Shown: positions 17,033 to 23,431 of the stretch, in pieces
Layout of the letters: every line of letters starts with the position of its first letter
Position numbering within the stretch: the stretch's first letter is position 1
Origin: an uncultured Oscillospiraceae bacterium
Lineage (GTDB): Bacteria; Bacillota; Clostridia; Oscillospirales; Ruminococcaceae
Assembly: GCA_910579125.1 (NCBI GenBank)
Contig: CAJTTH010000001.1
Location: 83,142-146,793 of the forward strand
DNA: 63,652 bases
Direction of reading: 5' to 3'
Translations under genes and position numbers: made by a program
Notes under the pieces: generated by a model
What the model was told of the DNA's origin: nothing
The model's database searches: none
Seen by the model: the letters and a program-made list of their open reading frames with translations, nothing else

Positions 17033-17566
17033 TCAGCCGACGATGACCACCTTATCGCAGCCGTCCAGCTCTTTCACCATGACCTTGACCTTCTCATCCC
17101 GCGACGTCGGGAGATTTTTCCCGATGTAGTCCGCGCGTATCGGCAGCTCTCTGTGTCCGCGGTCGATAAGCGCCGCAAGCTGTATAAGCGTCGGGCGTCC
17201 GCGCGCGAGCAGACCGTCTATCGCCGCACGCGCCGTTCTCCCCGTGAAGATCACATCGTCGATTATCACCACACGCTTTCCGGTAATGTCAAAATCTATC
17301 CTGCTTGTGTCCTCCGCCGCTCCGCGTCTGCCGTCATCGCGGTACGGCGTAATGTCGAGCGTTCCCAGCGGTATTTCGCGTCCCTCGTTGTCAGCGATCT
17401 TACCGGCTATTCTCTGCGCCAGCACCGCCCCACGTGAGAACAGTCCGACCAGACAAAGTTCCGCCGTGCCTTTATTGCGCTCGATTATCTCGAACGATAT
17501 GCGCGTTATCGCCCTTGCGACCGCGTTCTCGTCCAGTATCTCCGCCTTGATTGTGCTCCCGTCCAC
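17033..17566 (-). CDS. pyrR: PyrR regulator / uracil phosphoribosyltransferase
   Basis: RNA-binding attenuation protein of the pyr operon that can also act as a uracil phosphoribosyltransferase. 177 residues, normal length. The PRPP loop VVIIDDVIFTGRTARAAIDGL is clear, as are LVGLFSRGAVLAQRIA, DITPYRDDG and a LIDRGHRELPIRADYIGK tail. The start is GTG 17566, with GGGGTG upstream. It is the first gene after the leader terminator, as expected for feedback: with UMP bound it would favour termination of its own transcript. Confidence 0.95.
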   Translation of the reverse strand: MDGSTIKAEILDENAVARAITRISFEIIERNKGTAELCLVGLFSRGAVLAQRIAGKIADNEGREIPLGTLDITPYRDDGRRGAAEDTSRIDFDITGKRVVIIDDVIFTGRTARAAIDGLLARGRPTLIQLAALIDRGHRELPIRADYIGKNLPTSRDEKVKVMVKELDGCDKVVIVG

Positions 17567-17584
17567 ACGTTCACCCCGCTTAAC

Positions 17585-17608
17585 AAAAAAGCCTGCCGTT
17601 GCGGCAGG
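17585..17608 (-). terminator. Attenuator terminator upstream of pyrR
   Basis: On the minus strand, a perfect 7-base-pair stem CCTGCCG / CGGCAGG with a 3-base loop, followed by CTTTTTT. It lies 26 bases before the pyrR start and downstream of the promoter, so it can only act as a leader terminator. Confidence 0.88.
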
Positions 17609-17673
17609 ACGTAAAATCTACACCAAAAACCAACGGGAGCGCACCCCCGCGGCATTCGTCTAAATTATTCACG

Positions 17674-17697
17674 AACCTTCCCGGTATCGCCGTACCG
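17674..17697 (-). promoter_or_regulatory. Probable PyrR binding loop in the pyr leader
   Basis: In the minus-strand leader, the sequence ACCGGGAAGGTT fits the PyrR anti-antiterminator loop (CCNGNNAGGYU-like; B. subtilis has CCAGAGAGGCU). Just upstream CGGTA and TACCG can pair around a 6-base loop, using the same CC, so two folds are mutually exclusive. That is what an antiterminator / anti-antiterminator switch needs. The match is by eye, not by a covariance model. Confidence 0.55.
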
Positions 17698-17723
17698 ATT
17701 TAAAAGCCGCTCTTATCTTACTT

Positions 17724-17752
17724 ATTATACTCGATTTGATGTTTTTTGTCAA
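17724..17752 (-). promoter_or_regulatory. Promoter of the pyrimidine operon
   Basis: Perfect TTGACA (17747-17752) and TATAAT (17724-17729) on the minus strand, 17 bases apart. The leader to pyrR is about 150 bases and contains the PyrR loop and the terminator. The rest of the gap up to 17850 shows no gene. Confidence 0.88.
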
Positions 17753-17840
17753 TAGTTAATTTCACGTTTCAGACAAAAATTCACGCGCTCTGAAATCGTA
17801 TTTTATGTGCATTTTAACAACAATTACAGTATTCCCCCGC

Positions 17841-17873
17841 CAAAAAAACAAAATGCGCCGACAGGGCGCATTT
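17841..17873 (-). terminator. Terminator of the purA-uridine-kinase-like operon
   Basis: On the minus strand a 9-base-pair stem (17851-17859 with 17865-17873) is followed by TGTTTTTTT. It begins 8 bases after the stop of the uridine-kinase-like gene and insulates the pyr promoter downstream. Confidence 0.85.
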
Positions 17874-17880
17874 GAAATTA

Positions 17881-18792
17881 TTAACCTATAAACTCCCGTA
17901 TAAGCGAATGAGACGGCACAAGCCCCTTATCCACCGGAGCGAGATATTTCAGAAACTTTTCAATGTCTGCATAGTTCGCGTAATCGGGGTATTCTCCCGC
18001 CGTTTTCTCCAGCTCTGGCAGCAGAATGTCGCGGTATACAGAAGTCTCGTACTCGATAAACGTATCGATATCTATATCCGCGCGGTGCTTGTAGGGCATT
18101 ATGTACAGGTCTTCGCCGCGTTCAACCGACTTGAAGAACTCGAATGTCTCCGAGAGCGAGCGTCCGCGGTACAGCTTATCGCGCATAAGGCGGCGCATTA
18201 AGCGTATTTTGGACGGGTGGAGGAGTTCTTCGCCGTTTTGAATACGTGTTCTCACGCTGACGTACACGCACTGTGTGCAGTCGTCGAAATCGCCTGTAAG
18301 CAGCGGATTAAGCGCGTGGATACCCTCAAGTATGACCAGATCGCCGTTTTCACGCAGCAGCGGCATACCCTCGCGGCGCTCCTGAGCGGCGAAATCGAAG
18401 CTCGGGATATCGATTTCTTCGCCGTGCGACAGCTTATCCAAATGCTCCTTGAACAGCGGTATATCAAGCCGCTGCGGACTTTCAAAGTCGATCTTGCCGT
18501 CCTTGCCGCGCGCGTGCTCGTTCAAGTGCATAGGCAGAAAATAGTTATCCATAGAAATCGTGTGAGCCTTGCAGCCGAGCGACTTTAAAATAATCGAAAG
18601 CCTTGTCGCGGAGGTGGTCTTTCCGGAGCCTGACGGCCCGGAAATAAGCACTATCGGACGCTCGGCGCGCTGCGCAAATATTTTCTTCGCAGCCGCCTCA
18701 AGCTGATCGGCGTAGGATTTCTCGCTCTCGGAGATAAAGCTTTCGGGCGAATTTGCCGCGTTATTAAGACTTTCCACTGAAATACATTTCAT
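17881..18792 (-). CDS. Uridine kinase-like P-loop nucleoside kinase
   Basis: A 303-residue member of the uridine kinase / phosphoribulokinase family. The P-loop ISGPSGSGKTTSATRL starts near residue 49, after about 45 residues of helical lead-in; SMDNYFLP (the substrate Asp-Tyr region), DFESPQRLDIPLFKEHL, DIPSFDFA, and VILEGIHALNP (Walker B-like) follow in family order. It would phosphorylate uridine or a similar nucleoside. Longer than classical Udk (about 210), it resembles the 'uridine kinase-like' proteins of clostridia, whose substrate is often not tested. It overlaps the asparaginase gene by 4 bases and ends the operon. Confidence 0.85.
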   Translation of the reverse strand: MKCISVESLNNAANSPESFISESEKSYADQLEAAAKKIFAQRAERPIVLISGPSGSGKTTSATRLSIILKSLGCKAHTISMDNYFLPMHLNEHARGKDGKIDFESPQRLDIPLFKEHLDKLSHGEEIDIPSFDFAAQERREGMPLLRENGDLVILEGIHALNPLLTGDFDDCTQCVYVSVRTRIQNGEELLHPSKIRLMRRLMRDKLYRGRSLSETFEFFKSVERGEDLYIMPYKHRADIDIDTFIEYETSVYRDILLPELEKTAGEYPDYANYADIEKFLKYLAPVDKGLVPSHSLIREFIG

Positions 18793-19748
18793 AGTCGACC
18801 CTCACAGTCCTCTAAACAGAATAATTTTTTGAACTGCCCGTAATTTTCGGAGTACGCCAGCGCCCACTGCGCTCTCGCGACCGCGTACTCGACCGTCGCC
18901 TTTCCCGTTTCAAGGAGCGGACAAACCTTTGCCGCGTACCGTCCGACCTCGTATTCGTACAAACGCGTTCCGCCGTAAGTGCACTGCGTCGCGATAATAA
19001 CATAAACTCCCGTGTTCGCGAGTTTGGTGACGTCTCCGAGAAGATAATCGGGAACTCCGCCCGCGCCGTAGCTCTCCAGAATGACCGCCCTTATGCCCTC
19101 GGGAATGTACAGCCTTTGCCCGGGGATCAGCTTGACATGAAAAACATCGTCGGATAAACGCTCGTAAAACCGCGTTTCGCCGCCGTGCTTCTGAGTATCC
19201 TCCTGCACCGAAAACGTATCAAGATTTTCCGATGTGCCGCCCTCCGTTTCACTGAACGGAAACGGAGTTGAAACGCTGCTATCCGATTTGGAAACGTGTT
19301 TCCCGTCATAGATAGTTCCCGAAAAAACCAGCCTGACTCCGAACGCCCGCTCGTCCGAGGCGAACCTTACCGCGTCGAGCAGATTTTTCGTCGCGTCGGA
19401 ATTTTCCGCAGACATTGGTTTCATGCTCCCCGTGAACGCTATCGGCTTTCGGCTGTTCTGTATCAGACAGGACAACGCCGCTGCGGCGTATGCCATGGTA
19501 TCCGTGCCGTGAGTTACAACAAAGCCGTCAAACTCGTCATAGCGCTCGTGAATATGCCGCGCCAGCTTCTCCCAATGACGCGGGGTCATATTCGTGCTGT
19601 CGAGATTGAAAAGCTGCTCGCTGTGAATTTCCGCAGGAAGCTTCGTGCCCTTGAGCAGCTCGTTCACCGGTACAAGCGGAGCAAGCCCGTTTTCCGTTTC
19701 CGCGCAGGCGATAGTGCCGCCCGTTCCGAGGATAAGGAGCCTTTTCAT
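18789..19748 (-). CDS. ansA: L-asparaginase, type I
   Basis: Hydrolyses asparagine to aspartate and ammonia. 319 residues, no signal peptide, so cytoplasmic. The two catalytic threonine motifs are present: ILGTGGTIA at the N-terminus and VVTHGTDTMAYAA at about 80-92, plus the Lys-containing PIAFTGSMKPM. The C-terminal domain has VILESYGAGGVP. Its product aspartate feeds both PurA (adenylosuccinate) and pyrimidine synthesis, which fits the neighbours. The symbol ansA is by family; a glutamyl-tRNA amidotransferase-like relative is less likely. Confidence 0.9.
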   Translation of the reverse strand: MKRLLILGTGGTIACAETENGLAPLVPVNELLKGTKLPAEIHSEQLFNLDSTNMTPRHWEKLARHIHERYDEFDGFVVTHGTDTMAYAAAALSCLIQNSRKPIAFTGSMKPMSAENSDATKNLLDAVRFASDERAFGVRLVFSGTIYDGKHVSKSDSSVSTPFPFSETEGGTSENLDTFSVQEDTQKHGGETRFYERLSDDVFHVKLIPGQRLYIPEGIRAVILESYGAGGVPDYLLGDVTKLANTGVYVIIATQCTYGGTRLYEYEVGRYAAKVCPLLETGKATVEYAVARAQWALAYSENYGQFKKLFCLEDCEGRL

Positions 19749-19757
19749 TCGCGGGAA

Positions 19758-20018
19758 TTACCTCGGCTCAACGATAAACTTCATTGCTGTGCGCTCTTCG
19801 CCGTCGATTTCGACGGTCGTGAATGCGGGAATGCATATCAGATCCACTCCCACGAGCGCCATATAGCTGCGCGCGATAGCAATTGACTTCACCGCCTGAT
19901 TTGCCGCGCCCGCGCCTACCGCCTGAACCTCTACCTCGCTGTTTTCGCGGATAACTGCCGCAATCGCGCCCGCTACAGACTTGGGCACAGAATGTGCGGA
20001 TACCTTTACTACTTCCAT
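19758..20018 (-). CDS. spoVS: Stage V sporulation protein S
   Basis: An 86-residue ALBA-like protein matching SpoVS along its length: MEVVKVSAHSVPKSVAGAIA at the start, then VGAGAANQAVKSIAIAR, then the terminal KFIVEPR. In Bacillus it is needed for spore coat assembly and affects septation. ATG 20018 is preferred over an in-frame ATG 7 codons upstream because AAGGTG sits just before it. It follows ymdB, an arrangement conserved in Firmicutes. Confidence 0.94.
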   Translation of the reverse strand: MEVVKVSAHSVPKSVAGAIAAVIRENSEVEVQAVGAGAANQAVKSIAIARSYMALVGVDLICIPAFTTVEIDGEERTAMKFIVEPR

Positions 20019-20083
20019 TTTTTTCACCTTTTGAAACACTTTGAGCGTTTCTGCCTTTCTGTTTTATATATATTTTTTTAAAA

Positions 20084-20860
20084 TTAACAGCCGCCGTATG
20101 TCCTGCGAAATCTTTCCAGCTTTACGCATTTGCCGCTTTTGTTGTCAAACTCCGCAAAAACTCCGCAAACATCGCATTCTCCCGATGCGCTGACATATTT
20201 TTTCGGGTAATATGTCAAAAATTTTTCTATGATGATATCCTTTTCCACACCCAGCACCGAATTGTGAGCGCCCGTCATTCCCGCGTCTGTGATGTAGCCC
20301 GTGCCGTCGATTATCTCCTCGTCGGCGGTCTGGACGTGCGTATGAGTGCCGAACACCGCCGATACCTTTCCCGCCAGAAAAAAGCCCATGGCGCGCTTTT
20401 CGCTGGTAGCCTCGGCGTGAAAATCAACGATAACGATCTCGGAGGCGATCTCTTTTAGGAGCTCCTCAACGCACCCGAACGGATTGTCCGCGGGCTGCAT
20501 AAACGCCGTGCCGATAAGATTTACCACGGAAACGCTGAACGAGCCGAAATCCAGTCTGCATACACCCTTGCCGGGCAGATAGCCGCCGAAATTTGCGGGG
20601 CGCAGCAGCGTGTCGCGCCGCTCGAACTCCTCCACTATCGAGTTTTTGCGGAAAGCATGGTTTCCCGTCGTGATAACGTCCGCGCCCGCGTCATATATCG
20701 CCTGCGCCGAACGCGGGTCGATACCGTTGCCGTCGGCGCTGTTTTCGCCGTTGACTATCGCGAGATCGGCATTGTAATCGCGCCGAATAGACGGCAAGAC
20801 CGCCGCGAGTGCTCCGCGTCCCGCGCTTCCCACAACGTCGCCGATAAAAACAGTTCTCAT
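20084..20860 (-). CDS. ymdB: YmdB-family metallophosphoesterase
   Basis: Calcineurin-like phosphodiesterase of the YmdB (TIGR00282) family; the Bacillus enzyme cleaves 2',3'-cyclic nucleotides and influences biofilm and sporulation choices. 258 residues. Metal ligands are visible in VFIGDVVGSAGR, VNGENSADGNG, TTGNHAFRK, VDFHAEATSEK and FGTHTHVQTADEEI. ATG 20860 overlaps the purA stop by one base (TGATG). A longer open frame exists upstream but lies inside purA. Neighbour spoVS supports the call. Confidence 0.93.
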   Translation of the reverse strand: MRTVFIGDVVGSAGRGALAAVLPSIRRDYNADLAIVNGENSADGNGIDPRSAQAIYDAGADVITTGNHAFRKNSIVEEFERRDTLLRPANFGGYLPGKGVCRLDFGSFSVSVVNLIGTAFMQPADNPFGCVEELLKEIASEIVIVDFHAEATSEKRAMGFFLAGKVSAVFGTHTHVQTADEEIIDGTGYITDAGMTGAHNSVLGVEKDIIIEKFLTYYPKKYVSASGECDVCGVFAEFDNKSGKCVKLERFRRTYGGC

Positions 20861-22143
20861 CAGCGGAAGATCACCTGATCGCGTTCCGGACCTACGCCAA
20901 GTATCGTTATCGGACAGCCGCAAAGCTCCTCGAGCCTTGCAATATACGCGCGGCACTTTTCGGGCAGTTCCTCAAATGTTCTGCAGCTCGACAGGTCGCC
21001 CTCGTAGCCCTCGATCTCCTCATAAACGGGCTTGCAGTCGGCAAGCTCCTCAAGTGTTACGGGGAAGTCCTTTAAGATCGTGCCGTCGCTCTTTTCGTAT
21101 GCCGTGCACACCTTCAGCGTTCCCAGACCGGAGAGTGTGTCGAACTTGTTTATCGCTATTGCCGTAAGCCCGTTGACACGAACCGCGTGACGCATTATCA
21201 CCGCGTCAAACCAGCCCGTTCTGCGCGGTCTGCCCGTCGTCGTGCCGAACTCTCCGCCACGGTTGCGGATAAGATCGCCGAGCTCATCGTTAAGCTCCGT
21301 CGGGAATGGCCCGTTGCCGACGCGCGTTGTGTAGCTCTTGCCCACGCCTATGACCTCATCGATCATTTTGGGTCCTATGCCCGTGCCGACACACGCGCCG
21401 CCCGCTATCGGGTGGCTTGACGTAACATACGGATACGTTCCGAAGTCGATGTCGAGCAGCGTTGCCTGTGCGCCCTCGAAAAGCACCTCTTTGCCCGCCT
21501 TGTACATATCGAATGTGATGACCGAGCCGTCCGCGATATATTTTGCCAGACGCTCGCCGTAAGCCTTGTACTCCTCGAATACTGCGTCAAGATCGAACGC
21601 CTTGCCGCCGTAAACCTTTTCGATAACGAGGTTTTTCAGCTCGCCCGTGTTTTTGACGAGCTTTTTCAGACATTCGGGGTGAACGAGGTCATACATACGA
21701 ATGCCAACGCGCTCCGCCTTATCGGTGTAGCACGGACCTATCCCGCGTCCCGTCGTGCCGACATTCGTGCCCGTCTGCTTCGCTTTGAACGCCTCCTCGA
21801 GTTTGTCCAGCTCGCGGTGCCACGGCATTATTATATCCGCGCGCGCGTCAATACGCAGATTATCGCAGGTCACGCCGCGCTTGTTCATTTCGTCTATTTC
21901 CTCGAGCAGCACCTTGGGGTCGACCACTACGCCGCTGCCGATAAGACAGATCGTTTCGGGATAAAGTATTCCCGAGGGGAGCAGATGCAGCTTGTATACC
22001 TTGTCGCCGTGTACGACGGTATGTCCAGCGTTGTTTCCGCCGCTGGATCGAACCACCAGATCCGCTTTTGCCGCCATAATGTCAATGACTTTGCCCTTGC
22101 CCTCGTCGCCCCACTGCGTTCCGACGATTATACTTGATGCCAT
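20860..22143 (-). CDS. purA: Adenylosuccinate synthetase
   Basis: Joins IMP and aspartate with GTP, the first committed step to AMP. 427 residues, full length. Seen motifs: the P-loop VGTQWGDEGKGKVID at the N-terminus with the catalytic Asp, GGNNAGHTVV with the catalytic His, TTGRGIGPCYTDK, the GTTTGRPRRTGWFD loop, and the GTP-base segment INKFDTLSG. A promoter lies immediately upstream. Confidence 0.98.
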   Translation of the reverse strand: MASSIIVGTQWGDEGKGKVIDIMAAKADLVVRSSGGNNAGHTVVHGDKVYKLHLLPSGILYPETICLIGSGVVVDPKVLLEEIDEMNKRGVTCDNLRIDARADIIMPWHRELDKLEEAFKAKQTGTNVGTTGRGIGPCYTDKAERVGIRMYDLVHPECLKKLVKNTGELKNLVIEKVYGGKAFDLDAVFEEYKAYGERLAKYIADGSVITFDMYKAGKEVLFEGAQATLLDIDFGTYPYVTSSHPIAGGACVGTGIGPKMIDEVIGVGKSYTTRVGNGPFPTELNDELGDLIRNRGGEFGTTTGRPRRTGWFDAVIMRHAVRVNGLTAIAINKFDTLSGLGTLKVCTAYEKSDGTILKDFPVTLEELADCKPVYEEIEGYEGDLSSCRTFEELPEKCRAYIARLEELCGCPITILGVGPERDQVIFR

Positions 22144-22201
22144 TAAAAAATCCCCCTGTCAAAAGGCTTTGCACAAGCCGAATAATTACCTTGACGCATA
22201 T

Positions 22202-22230
22202 ATTGTATCACATATTTCACAAAATTTCAA
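22202..22230 (-). promoter_or_regulatory. Promoter of purA
   Basis: TTGAAA (22225-22230) and TACAAT (22202-22207) on the minus strand, spaced 17 bases, in the gap between the yesL-like gene and purA. Leader about 55 bases. No purine riboswitch fold is visible in so short a leader. Confidence 0.65.
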
Positions 22231-22234
22231 GCAA

Positions 22235-23068
22235 TTATTTAATAATTTTTCCGCCGCCGTGTTTTCCGGATTTGCCGCCCTTTTCGGGTTTGAGGTTCAG
22301 CGGAGCTTCTTTGCCGCCCATATCCTCGAAAACGGCGGCGTCATCGTCTTCGTCGGGAAGCTCGGGATTGCGCTCGCCGCGCTGTTCGTAGTACGGGTTG
22401 ATGATAAATTTCTGTATCGCGGGATAGCAGCAGAACACCGAGGTGAAGCCTATCCACGCAAACGGTACAAGCGGCGAAAGGATCAGCACGAACGGTCCGA
22501 AGAACAGCACCAGCGTAGCGTATAGCACAAACAGCGCCAGAGTTATCAGCTCGCCCCAGAGGTTCACAAAGACCAGTATCACGGAATTTTTTATGATGCC
22601 GCCCATTCCGAGGTTCAGCGAGACGATCTGCGGGTAGATGTAGAAGTTCATCATCAAGAACAACACCTGTGCCGCTATCGCCAGAGCGTACAGTATCTTG
22701 CCGCCCGTATCCAGCTCGGACATACCCGAATAGTAGCGGAACGTCAAAATCACCACGCCGATGACGAATACGTCCAGCATACCTATTATAAATGACTGCT
22801 TGAAGTTCTTTTTGAACTGCTGCCAGAAATCGTGGAGAATAAACTGCGGGCGCTCAAGATAGATATTGCGCATCATCGCGGTCATCGCCGCTGTCGCGGG
22901 TCCGAACGTCACGATCGGTATGCAGAACAGAAAGTACACAAGATTTATCTTGAAAAATGTCCAGAACTTGTTCGTGAACAACTCCCAATAGCGGAAGAAC
23001 GGCTTTTTTTTCGGTCCGTTTTTGGATACGCCCTTTCCCGCCACATTATTATTGTAAAATAATCCCAT
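22235..23068 (-). CDS. YesL-like (DUF624) membrane protein
   Basis: A 277-residue membrane protein with about five to six helices. The N-terminal block KPFFRYWELFTNKFWTFFKINLV-like (seen as FFRYWELFTNKFW), followed by FGPATAAM and a DFWQQFKKNFKQS loop, is the DUF624/YesL signature. Function in this family is unknown, although members often neighbour sugar ABC systems. The C-terminal 55 residues are charged and Gly/Lys-rich, and end in GGGKIIK. AAAGGA fixes ATG 23068; the longer open frame upstream covers another small gene. Confidence 0.82.
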   Translation of the reverse strand: MGLFYNNNVAGKGVSKNGPKKKPFFRYWELFTNKFWTFFKINLVYFLFCIPIVTFGPATAAMTAMMRNIYLERPQFILHDFWQQFKKNFKQSFIIGMLDVFVIGVVILTFRYYSGMSELDTGGKILYALAIAAQVLFLMMNFYIYPQIVSLNLGMGGIIKNSVILVFVNLWGELITLALFVLYATLVLFFGPFVLILSPLVPFAWIGFTSVFCCYPAIQKFIINPYYEQRGERNPELPDEDDDAAVFEDMGGKEAPLNLKPEKGGKSGKHGGGKIIK

Positions 23069-23097
23069 AAAATTTCCTTTCGCTGCGTTGCCCTTAA

Positions 23098-23202
23098 TTA
23101 CACAAGCGCCTGCACGAAAATGCCGATCACCATTGCTATCGCCAGAATTACCGCCAGAACGCGGCACACTCTCAACAATTTTGCGCGTTTTTTCTCGTCC
23201 AT
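23098..23202 (-). CDS. Micro-membrane protein, 34 residues
   Basis: A short frame: a basic head (MDEKKRAKLLRV) and one hydrophobic helix (VLAVILAIAMVIGIFVQALV), then a stop. AAAGG lies 8 bases before ATG 23202, better placed than for an ATG two codons upstream (23208). It is 29 bases before the yesL-like gene and downstream of the shared promoter. The small size, good ribosome site and amphipathic layout favour a real gene. Function unknown; single-helix proteins of this size often bind a larger membrane partner, here perhaps the YesL-like product. Confidence 0.65.
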   Translation of the reverse strand: MDEKKRAKLLRVCRVLAVILAIAMVIGIFVQALV

Positions 23203-23398
23203 TGCCATTTCCTTTCAAAGCCTGTTCAGCATCTCTCAGCGCACATCTTTTCGGCAAATTTTGTCGCTGACTGCGTTAAAAATCCTTGAAACACATACAG
23301 TATAACGGCGGATAATGCGTCCTTGTCATCGACAAAATTTGCTGCGAAAATCCGCACACCTCGAGATACTGAACAGGCTTTCACAAACCGCTTCTTTT

Positions 23399-23428
23399 AT
23401 TATACACCATTCAACTGTGTAATGTCAA
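23399..23428 (-). promoter_or_regulatory. Promoter for the micro-protein / yesL-like pair
   Basis: Perfect TTGACA (23423-23428) and TATAAT (23399-23404) on the minus strand with an 18-base spacer. The leader is long, about 190 bases (23203-23392); I see no clear terminator or riboswitch in it. Confidence 0.75.
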
Positions 23429-23431
23429 GAG

